Shown one piece after another: positions 1 through 7,896 of a stretch of DNA of 64,000 nucleotides. A program made the translations under genes and the position numbers. Where the stretch lies: contig NZ_BCNY01000013.1 in NCBI RefSeq assembly GCF_001602375.1, forward strand, positions 62,001-126,000, read 5' to 3'. The first letter of the stretch is position 1. Each line of letters starts with the position of its first letter. The notes beneath the pieces were generated by a model. It searched no databases and had not been told where the DNA came from. It worked only from the letters and a program-made list of their open reading frames with translations. The stretch comes from Methanoculleus horonobensis (lineage in GTDB: Archaea > Halobacteriota > Methanomicrobia > Methanomicrobiales > Methanoculleaceae).

Positions 1-826
1 TATCGGGATACGCCTGCGGTTGCCGGATCGCTGATGCCGGTCTGTGACCGGAAAGCAACTCCCTGCCGAAGGGGGAGGACCCGGATTCTGTTCCGCCGAC
101 AACGTTCGTCCCCCTCATCTTGCCAAAACCACGGCCGAGGCGTTCAATGCCGGAATACCGTCCCTCCCGCAGGGATCGGGTTAAAAGGCCCTGTACAACA
201 CCGCCAACCAGGCTCATACCCCTTATGATGCACAGGTACCATTTAATGATTTAGGGCGGAGGAGGCTGTTCTCTCTCTCTATGACGGGAAAACGGGGTAT
301 GGTCATTTCGGTTCACGGCGCCCCGGCAGGCCGACATGTGTCGGGGGATCGCTGTGTATTTTGGGAGACAATGGTCCGGTGCGCAGCTGGAAGTTGGCCC
401 ATGGCAGACAGGATGTTCGAGTCCCAAAACCGGCCTGGATCGGGTCGGAGCGACCGGGACGCAGACCGTTCCGGAGCCGGTGCGGGTCCGTGAGCGTGGG
501 AGCAGTCGTCGGGATGCCCGCCTACAGGTGTCAGGCGACGCGGGGAAAGCCCTGTTCCGGGTGGGGATGTTCTCGAACTCCGTTCCTCAAAGATCTGTTC
601 GGCCTGCGGGTACCGGAAGGCCGGCCTGACTCTCAAAGACCCGGGAGTGAAGACAGTAACTCATTTACTGTAACATTTTTTTGAGTTGCAGTTGTTTGCA
701 GTAACTATGGATCTCGATATCTCTCGCCCTCATTAGCGATGGAGAATCCGAGCAACGGGGAAGCATCCCTGCCGTCCGGTTCGATATGAGCAGCCTTTTA
801 TCCGATTGATTGTGATATTCCTTTCT
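1..826. other. Intergenic region with no supported gene
   Basis: Several GC-driven open frames exist on both strands between 34 and 684, but they overlap each other, lack family resemblance and lack convincing ribosome binding sites, so no gene is called. From about 640 the sequence becomes less GC-rich. An inverted repeat (ACAGTAA at 653-659, TTACTGT at 665-671) is followed by a run of seven T, which could be a terminator or an operator ahead of the pilin-like gene. Confidence 0.6.
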
Positions 827-1207
827 ATGGCAGGCACGGATATCGAGGGCGGGGTCTCGGAGGTGGTGAGCGCGCTCCTGATGGTGGCGGTCGTGGTCAT
901 CCTCGCGGCAATCGTGGCATCGATGGTCTTCGGGATCGGGCTCCCGGAAGAGCCGAAGACCGTCGCGGTGACGGCCGTCCGGACGGGGGAGACGATCACG
1001 TTCACGAACTATGGCGGGATGGACATGGACCGGGTCACGGAGATCCGGTGCTGGATCGGGGGAGTGGATCCGGCGAACGACAACTTCACGCTCGATGCCC
1101 GGGCGGGGACGTCCGAGAAGCGCACCGTCTCCGAGCCGACGCGGGTCGTGGTCGTGGGGACGTTTGTCGGGAACGAGTCGTGGATCCTGCTTGATAAGAC
1201 GGTTTGA
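827..1207 (+). CDS. Type IV pilin-like protein (archaeal Pilin_N/DUF1628 type)
   Basis: A protein of 126 residues. A short N-terminal stretch ending in GGVSEVVSALLM leads into a single hydrophobic helix (about residues 10-32, with VAVVVILAAIVASMVFG), which is the archaeal type IV pilin N-terminal signature. A small beta-rich domain follows, as expected for a surface pilin or adhesin. The ATG at 827 is preferred over a TTG at 806, because it places the conserved hydrophobic helix at the usual distance from the N-terminus. A second, clearly related pilin gene lies at 2652-3065 on the other strand. The substrate or adhesive role cannot be deduced. Confidence 0.8.
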   Translation: MAGTDIEGGVSEVVSALLMVAVVVILAAIVASMVFGIGLPEEPKTVAVTAVRTGETITFTNYGGMDMDRVTEIRCWIGGVDPANDNFTLDARAGTSEKRTVSEPTRVVVVGTFVGNESWILLDKTV

Positions 1208-1320
1208 GCGGGTTCCCCGCTGTGACCCCCGGTGATCGGCGTTTTTTCGGTTTTTGAGTGTGGTTATGCTGTTGCATGTGGGATTCTGCTCTACTGGCGA
1301 AATCACTTAGGCATTTTAGA

Positions 1321-1745
1321 CGAGGAAAAAGCCGGTGCAGTGGACCGGGGGGGTATCGCCAGCACTGCCCCCGCCCCCTGGAGTGGGGTGCGACGGGCCG
1401 TAGAGCCGGAGCACGAGCACCGAAGGTGCGGAGGAGGAGCGCGAAGCGCGGGCGGGGTGGGGTTTACAAATATGCCCAATGCGATGGAGACAGGGGAGGG
1501 GGGATGCTCCCCTTCGCACCTATCGGTGCTCAAGCTCGCTTCGCTCGCACTCCGCACCCTCCGGGTGCTCGAGCTCCGGGCGTTCCGCCCATCGCACTCC
1601 CCGTCAGCCCCACTTCGCACCTAACGGTGCTCACGCTCACTGCGTTCGCTCCTCGCACCTTCGGTGCTCGAACTCCGCTCCTAGCGGAGCGTCGTTCCCC
1701 CAGTGGCGATAGTCGATGGAAAGCCGTTTACGGGATGTGTGATTG
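1321..1745 (+). repeat. Dispersed nested-palindromic repeat, copy 1 (long form)
   Basis: This is the largest copy of a repeat family also seen near 32.6, 43.7, 43.9 and 59.1 kb. The left end (AGTGGACCG, then TATCGCCA at 1354-1361) and the right end (TGGCGATA near 1704, then GGAAAGCCG) match the ends of the other copies. The core contains CTGCCCCCGCCCC, GGAGACAGGGGAGGGG and CCCCGTCAGCCCCAC, shared with the other copies. This copy is expanded by a run of short hairpins of the type GCACC-loop-GGTGC (1417-1429, 1516-1529, 1554-1568, 1617-1630, 1655-1667) and GCGCGAAGCGC (1439-1449). Open frames across it are by-products of the composition. Confidence 0.75.
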
Positions 1746-1835
1746 AGCGAACACTGTGATTTTGAGCGTTTTCCAACACGGGCAACCGGCGAGAACGAAC
1801 AAAAAAGAGATTCAACCCACAACAAAAAGGGATGA

Positions 1836-2366
1836 TTACTGTTCCTCTTCCATCCCTTCCCCGTATTCCTCCTCTTCTCCCTCATCCTCCAATACATCGT
1901 CCTCCTCTGCCGTCATGACGTACCCCGCGACGGCGAGGATGAGCGGCACCCCGACCGGGACGGCAAACCCCGCCGGGCCGTACAGGGTAGGGCCGTACTG
2001 GGCGACGCAGGAGAGGAGGTAGGCGACGGCGCCCCCGGCGACGAGGAGGGCGAGGGGTTTTCTGGCCGCCTCGTAGCAATCCTTCCGCCTGGCGGCGAAG
2101 TAGACGATTGCGGCGATGAGGAGGGTGGTGCCGAGGACCCAGAGGAGGATCGAGACGGCCGACCGGCCGCCGATGGTGCCGGAGGTGATGTAGGAGATCT
2201 CCCGCCAGACCGGGATCAGGGAGGTGCCGTAGGCGGTGTCCTGGTACAGGAACAGGGGGAAGCGGAGTCCGGCGCCGATACCGTTGCCGATGGCGTAGAT
2301 GTTCGCCGGGAGGAGGAGGGCGGCGGCGAGGAGGGCAGGGAGGAGGGATCTTGTGGTAATGGGCAT
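1836..2366 (-). CDS. Hypothetical membrane protein with acidic tail
   Basis: A protein of 176 residues with no recognised family. It has about four hydrophobic segments: an N-terminal signal-like helix (residues 7-26), one near 70-90, one near 104-122 and one near 131-150. The last 28 residues are almost entirely Glu, Asp and Gly (for example EDEGEEEEYGEG), which would form a very acidic cytoplasmic tail. It stands alone on the minus strand between two pilin-like genes. No function is assigned. Confidence 0.65.
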   Translation of the reverse strand: MPITTRSLLPALLAAALLLPANIYAIGNGIGAGLRFPLFLYQDTAYGTSLIPVWREISYITSGTIGGRSAVSILLWVLGTTLLIAAIVYFAARRKDCYEAARKPLALLVAGGAVAYLLSCVAQYGPTLYGPAGFAVPVGVPLILAVAGYVMTAEEDDVLEDEGEEEEYGEGMEEEQ

Positions 2367-2651
2367 TCTGATATCTCCTTTTGGATGGGCGTTAGGTAAA
2401 TCTTTGGTTGACTGGCTAAAAAAGACCGCTGGTGCGGTCCTGTAGATGTTCTGCAGTAAGATGTCCAGCCCTAAAATTACGGTTTAATCAGGTGCGTCAT
2501 CTGCGTCATACCTCTCGCATTGGTGACTGATGGGCGAGGGTTGCGAGATAACTGCCGTTCCGGTGTTCTTACCGCTGAAAATCGTCTGCCTAACTGGGAT
2601 TTCTTCTTTACGGTACTCAGGGAGAGTTATCCTGGCCTAAAAAAGATGATT

Positions 2652-3065
2652 TTAGAGTTGCCGCTCTAGAACGACCTGTGACGAACCGTCCTTGAAGTGC
2701 GCCACAACTACCGCATGGCAGTTTCCAGGCACAATTTCGTCATCGCTGGTGAAGGATCCACCAATCTTAGGAATATCTTGCGCCGCATCTCCTGGAGCCC
2801 CTAATGAATTAGTTTGGGACTCGCCGTTGATAGTCAGGTTTAGATAATCCACAGAGTTGGCATCAGCACCGCCCTGGAAGGTTACCACAACGAACTTTGA
2901 GTTATTCACGGACGCCGTAACCGCAACCGTCTTCGTCGTCTCGACGCTGCCGGTCATTCCGAACACGAACGCCGCAATAACAGCGGCGAGGATCACCGTG
3001 ATGGCGACCATCAGGATAACGCCGATAACCGGCGACACTGCTTCTTCATTCTTGAAGTTCATCAT
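2652..3065 (-). CDS. Type IV pilin-like protein (archaeal Pilin_N type)
   Basis: A protein of 137 residues, starting at the first of two consecutive ATG codons (3065), which has GAGGTG just upstream. The N-terminus reads EEAVSPVIGVILMVAI and continues into a hydrophobic helix to about residue 36, the classic archaeal type IV pilin N-terminal domain cleaved by a class III signal peptidase. The remainder is a small hydrophilic domain with N-glycosylation-like NLT and NNS sites. The open frame continues upstream to 3713 without a stop, but that part is GC-rich noise and a TATA box at 3131-3138 lies inside it. Probably a surface pilus or adhesion component. Confidence 0.88.
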   Translation of the reverse strand: MMNFKNEEAVSPVIGVILMVAITVILAAVIAAFVFGMTGSVETTKTVAVTASVNNSKFVVVTFQGGADANSVDYLNLTINGESQTNSLGAPGDAAQDIPKIGGSFTSDDEIVPGNCHAVVVAHFKDGSSQVVLERQL

Positions 3066-3128
3066 ACACACCTCTAGACTCCGTGCCCCGATGGGGCAGA
3101 TAGTCGATAAAACAAACTGATTTTCCAT

Positions 3129-3142
3129 GGTATATATAGATA
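3129..3142 (-). promoter_or_regulatory. Probable promoter (box A) of the pilin gene
   Basis: TATATATA at 3131-3138 lies about 65 bases upstream of the pilin start, which leaves a leader of about 40 bases carrying the ribosome binding site. A second AT-rich TATA-like stretch (CATATATATAAAAAG) lies further upstream near 3281. Confidence 0.5.
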
Positions 3143-3824
3143 TCGTAGTGATCTTTTCCGGAATGATTTTATTTCCCTGCCGTCGGATCTGTGAAAATAT
3201 CTTTCGGGATATAAATGAGTTGTTGAAAAGAACAAACGGGGCTAGAATGGTGTTTTGGGGATAATACGAATTCATTGCTTCATATATATAAAAAGAACCC
3301 CTCCGATACGCCCCCCGGGTGCGGGGGGGTGGGGGCGTTTTCGGCCCGGACGGACCGGATTTGAGGCGACGCGCACGCGCAACGCCCGTGGGAGGGATAT
3401 CCGGGCGCCGTGGGGCGCAACGGCGGCATGGATCGCGCCGGCCGCCGCCCCGGGCGTTGCCGGACGGAGATGGATACCGATAAGGAGCGGGGATATGCCC
3501 AAACCCCAAACTCGCCGGCAAGAAACGCCCCGGATGCCCGGACAGTGATCCCCGGCAGCAGTTCCTCGATCCGGTCGCGGTCGCTCGGGATAGGTGTCGG
3601 TGAAAGCAGACCTCTTCCCGGATCCTGGAGACCCGCAGGAAGTACGAGTCCGGCACCACAGGGATATCCAGGTTTCGGCCGGGGCGCTCTCCTCTCCCCG
3701 GGGACGTGGGCATCGCAGTCCCCAGGGGCGGCAGGTGTGGCGGAGGGCCGGGGCGGCGGGGTCGTCCGCGTTCTTAACGGTAGATGCTGCTCCGGTGTCC
3801 TGCCTCGACCACAATCCGGAGCCG
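3143..3824. other. Intergenic region with a possible broken coding remnant
   Basis: No intact gene is supported. On the minus strand near 3530-3680 two adjacent frames read VVPDSYFLRVSRIREEVCF, then TDTYP, and after a one-base shift DRDRIEELLPGI. The last piece resembles RGRIEEILP, encoded on the minus strand at about 5310-5411. This suggests decayed copies of one unidentified protein. The rest is strongly GC-rich and uninformative. Confidence 0.35.
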
Positions 3825-3986
3825 CTACTCCTTAGTCAAGGACAGGAGTTGTCTTTTCAGCGTCGGCAGGTCATCTTCGACCACGTTCCAGACCGCATCC
3901 CGGTCGATTCCAAAATAGTGGTGGATGAGGATACCCCTCACCCCGATGATGGGAGATGAGCGGATCACCCCGGACGCACAAAGCGA
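3825..3986 (-). pseudogene. HEPN/HepT-like (DUF86) toxin, C-terminal fragment
   Basis: The minus strand encodes GVRGILIHHYFGIDRD and then AVWNVVEDDLPTLKRQ, ending at a TAG at 3825-3827. This matches the C-terminus of HepT/DUF86 proteins, including the RX4HXY RNase motif (R-GILI-H-H-Y) and the FGID..VW..V signature. Upstream the frame reaches a stop within about 50 codons and runs into the DUF1016 nuclease gene, so the N-terminal two thirds are missing. A broken MntA-like partner lies at 5433-5723 in the same orientation. Together they look like one MNT-HEPN operon split by the nuclease gene. Confidence 0.65.
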
Positions 3987-4021
3987 TCCCGAACATCATC
4001 CGATACGCTCTTATTTCCGCA

Positions 4022-5176
4022 TCAAACTCCGGAACGGATCTGTTCTTCAATAAAATCCTGCATTTCATCTTTTTTCGGCAGTTTTAGCAGATACCTGGAT
4101 ACGAAAAGGTTATTGTCCATGCCTGCCAGAGCGTATTCCGCCAGCGCCTGATTTTTATGGGTGCAGAGCAGAATGCCCACCGGCGGGTTATCTCCTTCAG
4201 TCATCATGTTCTCTCTATACCAGCTCACATAGGTGTTAAGTTGGCCAATGTTTTCATGACTGAAACCGTCCAGTTTCATCTCCACCAGTACATGGCATTT
4301 AAGAATACGGTGGTAAAAAACCAGGTCCACAAAAAAATGCTCGTCACCAACGAGTATGCGTTTCTGCCGGGCTTCGAAACAGAATCCGTGGCCTAACTCG
4401 AGAAGAAATGCTTCCAACCTCTTGAGGAGTTGACTTTCCAGATGTGATTCGCTCATTACTTCTTCAGGCTTGAGTCCCAGAAATTCGAAAATGTAGGGGT
4501 CACGGATAGCCAGATTAGGCTCGGCCTGATCCGCATTCTGCTGTGCCACCTCTGAAAGTTTCTTTTTATCGGTCGAGAGCCCGGAGCGTTCATAATATAG
4601 ACTGTTAATCTGACGTTTCAACTCGCGCACCGACCAATTACCGCGAATGCACTCGACTTCATAAAAAGCGCGCCTGGTTTCGTCCTCCAGATTGATGAGC
4701 TCCGCGAGATGGGTAAAGGAGAGTCTGGAGATCAATATCTTCCCTGCAATGCGGGATTGTGGAGTCGCTGACTCCACAATCAGAGATCCGCTATCCTGGG
4801 AGTCAATCCCCGATCCAGCGAAAAGTCTCTGTCGAATCGATGCAATCAGGAACTGCGTCAATTGTGGAGGCACTGCCTCCACAATCTGTGGATAGGTGAG
4901 ATAGAACCGCCGATATCGGTACAACTCCCGACGGTCGCAACGTGATATCCCCTGAGCCGTCAGGATTTCTGCAAGCCTGTCCATTAGCCTGTCTCCATAA
5001 TCCGCACGATCAATGCCGGAACGCTCGTATTCCTCAATGTAGCAACCAATGAGCCAGTTTCTGAGCGTCAGGCTGATATTGACTGCACGACTGGCCTGAG
5101 TAACCAGTTCATCATGAAAGTGATGGATAGACCCTACCAGTCCATCAAAATTGAACAGCTGTTCTTCTGCACTCAT
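4022..5176 (-). CDS. DUF1016 / PDDEXK nuclease domain protein (YhcG-type)
   Basis: A protein of 384 residues of the YhcG/DUF1016 family, found in bacteria and archaea and often near restriction or toxin loci. The N-terminal region (about 10-180) carries the helical DUF1016 domain (NWLIGCYIEEYE, YGDRLMDRLAEIL). The C-terminal half (about 215-370) is a PD-(D/E)XK nuclease fold, with Asp in FFVDLVFYH, E-x-K in VLVEMKLDGF and a downstream IGQLNTYVSWY helix. Base composition is less GC-rich than neighbouring genes, which suggests transfer. Two near-identical 25-bp palindromes (4756-4780, 4861-4885) lie in frame inside the gene. The DNA target is unknown. Confidence 0.88.
   Translation of the reverse strand: MSAEEQLFNFDGLVGSIHHFHDELVTQASRAVNISLTLRNWLIGCYIEEYERSGIDRADYGDRLMDRLAEILTAQGISRCDRRELYRYRRFYLTYPQIVEAVPPQLTQFLIASIRQRLFAGSGIDSQDSGSLIVESATPQSRIAGKILISRLSFTHLAELINLEDETRRAFYEVECIRGNWSVRELKRQINSLYYERSGLSTDKKKLSEVAQQNADQAEPNLAIRDPYIFEFLGLKPEEVMSESHLESQLLKRLEAFLLELGHGFCFEARQKRILVGDEHFFVDLVFYHRILKCHVLVEMKLDGFSHENIGQLNTYVSWYRENMMTEGDNPPVGILLCTHKNQALAEYALAGMDNNLFVSRYLLKLPKKDEMQDFIEEQIRSGV
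4756..4780. repeat. 25-bp palindrome inside the nuclease gene, copy A
   Basis: ATTGTGGAGTC followed by a 3-base centre and GACTCCACAAT makes a perfect 11-bp-arm palindrome. It differs from copy B at 4861-4885 at only a few positions, and lies exactly 105 bases away in the same codon phase. Confidence 0.85.
4861..4885. repeat. 25-bp palindrome inside the nuclease gene, copy B
   Basis: ATTGTGGAGGC, a 3-base centre and GCCTCCACAAT form a perfect palindrome. The arms differ from copy A by compensating changes, so pairing is preserved. It is translated in frame within the DUF1016 domain. Confidence 0.85.
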
Positions 5177-5432
5177 CTGTGGTGCCTCATAATCTTAGAT
5201 CATCCCCTGCAGATGATCGTTGAATCGCATGACGGGGAAGAGTCGCTCTTATGAATCCTCCCATCTCCTCATCTGTTCATATTTGCGTAGGATTACATAA
5301 TCCATTTGATTAGCCAGCCTGGAGAACCGGATAAGATATTGGCAGGATCTCCTCGATCCGGCCGCGTTTTCCCTGGATATGGGTGGTGTCAGTGGTGACG
5401 AAGCATGTGGATCAGATAAAGCCGGGCATCCT

Positions 5433-5723
5433 TCACAGCGGAACGGCATCCGGAGAGATGCGGTCCCTGATATACCAGTGCAGTCCTCCCTCGGTCACCA
5501 CGTCGACCTCGCGGCCGAGCAGGTCTTTTTAGTCCTGAGCGAGAGCGATGTGGTCGAGGAGACTCCTCCCCGGCTCGAACTCGACGAGGAGGTCGAGGTC
5601 GCTCTCCGGGGTCTCCTCGTCCCGGGCCACCGACCCGAAGACCCTGACCCTGCGGGCGCCGTGTCCGGCTGCGACTCCAAGGATCTCTTCCCGCCGCTCA
5701 AGCAGGTCGGCACACAAACTCAA
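5433..5723 (-). pseudogene. MntA-like nucleotidyltransferase antitoxin with an in-frame TAA
   Basis: The frame encodes a minimal nucleotidyltransferase of about 96 codons, the normal length for MntA-type antitoxins of MNT-HEPN systems. It has RVRVFGSVARDE and ESDLDLLVEFEPG, giving the full GSX10DXD active-site motif. After LAQD a TAA (5529-5531) interrupts the frame. The same frame then resumes with KDLLGREVDVVTEGG and ends with DRISPDAVPL, exactly like the family C-terminus. A TTG at 5723 behind GGAGAGG is a plausible start. MntA normally AMPylates or neutralises HepT, whose fragment lies at 3825-3986. Confidence 0.75.
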
Positions 5724-5865
5724 TCCGCCCCTCTCCTGTATCGGTCTTATGGACCGGGGGATATAAGAGTTCTCCTGAGAGTTTGGTAACGACCAGAGAT
5801 GCGCTGATCTACCGGCAACGAAATGCATATCCTGCAGTGGGGCCACTACTGAATAGAGGATTGGC

Positions 5866-6084
5866 GTGAGCAGACTCCGGGGGATCAAAGGTCACGAGGC
5901 GGTGCGGGCCTTTGTGCGGGCAGGTGGGGTGATGCGGCAGGGAAAGGGCGATCATGTCAATATAAAAATGCCCTCCGGGGCGATCATCACATTGCCCTGG
6001 TCGAAGGAGTTAAAGATCGGGCTTCTCATGGCGGCAATAAAGAAGGCCGGTTTAACTGAGAAAGAGTTTCTTGAACTACTTTAA
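5866..6084 (+). CDS. hicA: HicA-family mRNA interferase toxin
   Basis: A 72-residue protein starting with GTG. It has the small double-stranded-RNA-binding-like HicA fold: an N-terminal helix (KGHEAVRAFVRAGG), the strand with the presumed catalytic His in KGDHVNIKMPSG, and the C-terminal helix KIGLLMAAIKKAGLTEKEF. HicA toxins cleave mRNA or tmRNA and are neutralised by HicB. The hicB gene follows after 14 bases, in toxin-first order. This is the first of three hic modules in the window and looks intact. Confidence 0.85.
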   Translation: MSRLRGIKGHEAVRAFVRAGGVMRQGKGDHVNIKMPSGAIITLPWSKELKIGLLMAAIKKAGLTEKEFLELL

Positions 6085-6098
6085 AATGGAGCGTTAAA

Positions 6099-6326
6099 AT
6101 GGAGTTTACAGTTGTGATCCAGAAGGCTGAAGAAGGAGGGTTCTGGGCGGAAGTCCCGGCACTTCCCGGATGCTACTCCCAGGGAGAGACGGTCGAGGAG
6201 ACGATGGAAAACATCAGAGAAGCGATCGAGGGGCACGTGGAAGCGCTGCGACAGGAGGGGCAGGGTGTTCCCCTGGAGGAAGACCTGATCATCGGCAGGG
6301 TCCGGGTCTCCAAAAGCGCGGCATGA
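6099..6326 (+). CDS. hicB: HicB-family antitoxin
   Basis: A 75-residue protein with the partial RNase-H-like HicB fold: FTVVIQKAEEGGFWAEVPAL, then PGCYSQGETVEETMENIREAI and a C-terminal HVEALRQEGQ helix. It lacks a long C-terminal DNA-binding extension, as in short HicB-like proteins. It immediately follows hicA, and its role is to bind and silence that toxin. Confidence 0.87.
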   Translation: MEFTVVIQKAEEGGFWAEVPALPGCYSQGETVEETMENIREAIEGHVEALRQEGQGVPLEEDLIIGRVRVSKSAA

Positions 6327-6501
6327 GCAGGGCGTTCCGAAGCCTGTAGAGGTTCAGCGGCGGCCCGGTGAGGATCTCAAAAATCGCTCCCTGGCACCAG
6401 CGCTACGCTTCAGAATTTCTGTATCTCTCGTAGTTTATCCTGTGGGAGTAAAGTGGGGCGGAAGTTCCCCGTCCCGGTGAGCGTGGGGCAATTCGCCGAT
6501 C

Positions 6502-7026
6502 TTACTCCTGCCACCTCGGCAGCGTCGAGAGGTACTGGCCGACCATCTCCTTCGCCTTCTCGACGGGCATCCCGAGGTTCTCGGCCATCATCGGCGCGTA
6601 CTGCTCGACCGCCCCCTCCCGCGTCAGATCGGGCTCGATGAGCCCCCCGTCCCGGTAGCAGTAGGTGCAGTACCGCGTGCTCAGCGACCCGTCCGCCTCC
6701 GTCCCGGCGTCTTCGTCGCGGGCAAGGGGCATCCCGCAGCTCTCGCAGAGCGGGATCTCCCTCCCCGCCCACCGCTTCAGGCACGAGAGTTGCTCCTTCG
6801 CGAAGGCCACCGCCTTTTCGAGGGGAATCATGTACATCTGCGACATCATCCCTCCGCCGAGCTTCGCCATCTCGTCGATGGTGATTGCGGGGTTCGTAAA
6901 GGCCCCGTCCCGGTAGCAGTAGGTGCAGTAGTCCTTAGATGGTGTGCCGTCCGCTTCCGTCCCGAACTGTTCCTTCGCGCTCATCGGCATCCCGCAGCTC
7001 TGGCACGCACGTATCCCGTCTGTCAA
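6502..7026 (-). CDS. Double zinc-ribbon protein (Zn_ribbon_2 type)
   Basis: A 174-residue protein made of two tandem copies of the same 80-residue unit. Each begins with a zinc knuckle (ACQSCGMPMSAKEQFGTEADG and LCESCGMPLARDEDAGTEAD) and continues with YCTYCYRDG, giving CxxC...CxxC ligand sets, and ends in a helical stretch. This arrangement is known from PF12674-type putative zinc-ribbon proteins, for which no biochemical role is established. A TTG start at 7026 is supported by GGAG 8 bases upstream. Confidence 0.82.
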   Translation of the reverse strand: MTDGIRACQSCGMPMSAKEQFGTEADGTPSKDYCTYCYRDGAFTNPAITIDEMAKLGGGMMSQMYMIPLEKAVAFAKEQLSCLKRWAGREIPLCESCGMPLARDEDAGTEADGSLSTRYCTYCYRDGGLIEPDLTREGAVEQYAPMMAENLGMPVEKAKEMVGQYLSTLPRWQE

Positions 7027-7154
7027 TTTACAATCTCCTTTTAGCGATTGGACGCTTTAAATAAACAAAATAACCGCAATGGTGATAAATATTTGCAAAA
7101 AAGTTCGCGAGAAACGCTGCCGCATCCCGCTGCTGCCGGAGGGCCGGCCGTCGC

Positions 7155-7607
7155 CTACTCGTTCCGGGGAGGGAACCGGATCGTCATCCTGCCGCCTCCG
7201 CCGTGCACGAGCACCGCGTCGCGCTGGAGCGCCCAGGCGTAGCCCTCAAGGTAGGGCTCGGCTACCCGGATATCCGCGAAGGCTTCCCGGACGGCCGTTG
7301 CCGCGCCGTCGACCGCGATAGCCACCCCACCGTCGGCAGCGTCCGTTGCTTCGCAGGGGATCCCCCACGTCAGCAGGAGCCCCTCCATCAGGGTCGGGGG
7401 ATCGAGCTGCTCCTCTGCATGGGTGAGGAGTTCCGTCCCGCTCTCTTCACCAAGTCGCCTGGCGGTGGCGGCTATCCGCTCCGTGAGCCCGGGCGGAGCG
7501 TCCAGAAGGAGTTTCTGCACGAGCGATCCGATGACGTCGTGCCGCTGGAGCGACCGTGCCACCTTGATCAGCTGCCAGTCCCGGGCAAACGAAGTACCGG
7601 TGCGCAT
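7155..7607 (-). CDS. Hypothetical protein, third gene of an Lrp operon
   Basis: A 150-residue soluble protein of unknown family. The first half is helical (DWQLIKVARSLQRHDVIGSLVQKLL). The second half is beta-rich, with GGVAIAVDGAATAVREAF and the Gly-rich VLVHGGGGRMTIRF near the C-terminus. It starts one base after the stop of the small membrane protein upstream, so the two are co-transcribed with the Lrp-family regulator. No function can be given. Confidence 0.7.
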   Translation of the reverse strand: MRTGTSFARDWQLIKVARSLQRHDVIGSLVQKLLLDAPPGLTERIAATARRLGEESGTELLTHAEEQLDPPTLMEGLLLTWGIPCEATDAADGGVAIAVDGAATAVREAFADIRVAEPYLEGYAWALQRDAVLVHGGGGRMTIRFPPRNE

Positions 7608-7608
7608 A

Positions 7609-7896
7609 CTACCCTCTCATGATGCCGTAAGCCATCACGCAGAGGCCGAGGATCACCACAACGCGGGAGAAGATCGCCGACCAGGCGATGGTGAATTCAT
7701 CGGGTGTGAAGACGCTCACGAGATCGGCGAACGTGATTCCCACGACCAGTGTAAACAGCCCGTAGATGAAGAGGAGCAGGGTTGGCTGCCTCACGATCCG
7801 GTAGGCATTGAAGATGATGCCGATGAGAAGCGCTCCTAAAAGAAGCGTCACTATCGCAAGCATCTGCTGTATGGTCTCAACTTCCATTCCGTTCAT
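7609..7896 (-). CDS. Small three-helix membrane protein
   Basis: A 95-residue protein with three hydrophobic segments (about residues 11-30, 38-58 and 70-92) and short loops. Its start overlaps the stop of the Lrp-family regulator by four bases (ATGA-type overlap), which implies translational coupling. Small three-helix membrane proteins next to HTH genes are common in archaea, but their role is not known. Confidence 0.72.
   Translation of the reverse strand: MNGMEVETIQQMLAIVTLLLGALLIGIIFNAYRIVRQPTLLLFIYGLFTLVVGITFADLVSVFTPDEFTIAWSAIFSRVVVILGLCVMAYGIMRG

Noticed and set aside
336-636. Overlapping frames of about 100 codons on both strands
   Set aside because: They overlap in several frames and show no conserved features or translation signals.
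3066-3713. N-terminal extension of the pilin gene
   Set aside because: The extended part is not pilin-like, a TATA box lies inside it, and the ATG at 3065 has its own ribosome binding site.
5529-5531. Stop codon in the MntA-like gene as a pyrrolysine codon
   Set aside because: Pyrrolysine is encoded by TAG, and this codon is TAA; homologues have an ordinary residue here.
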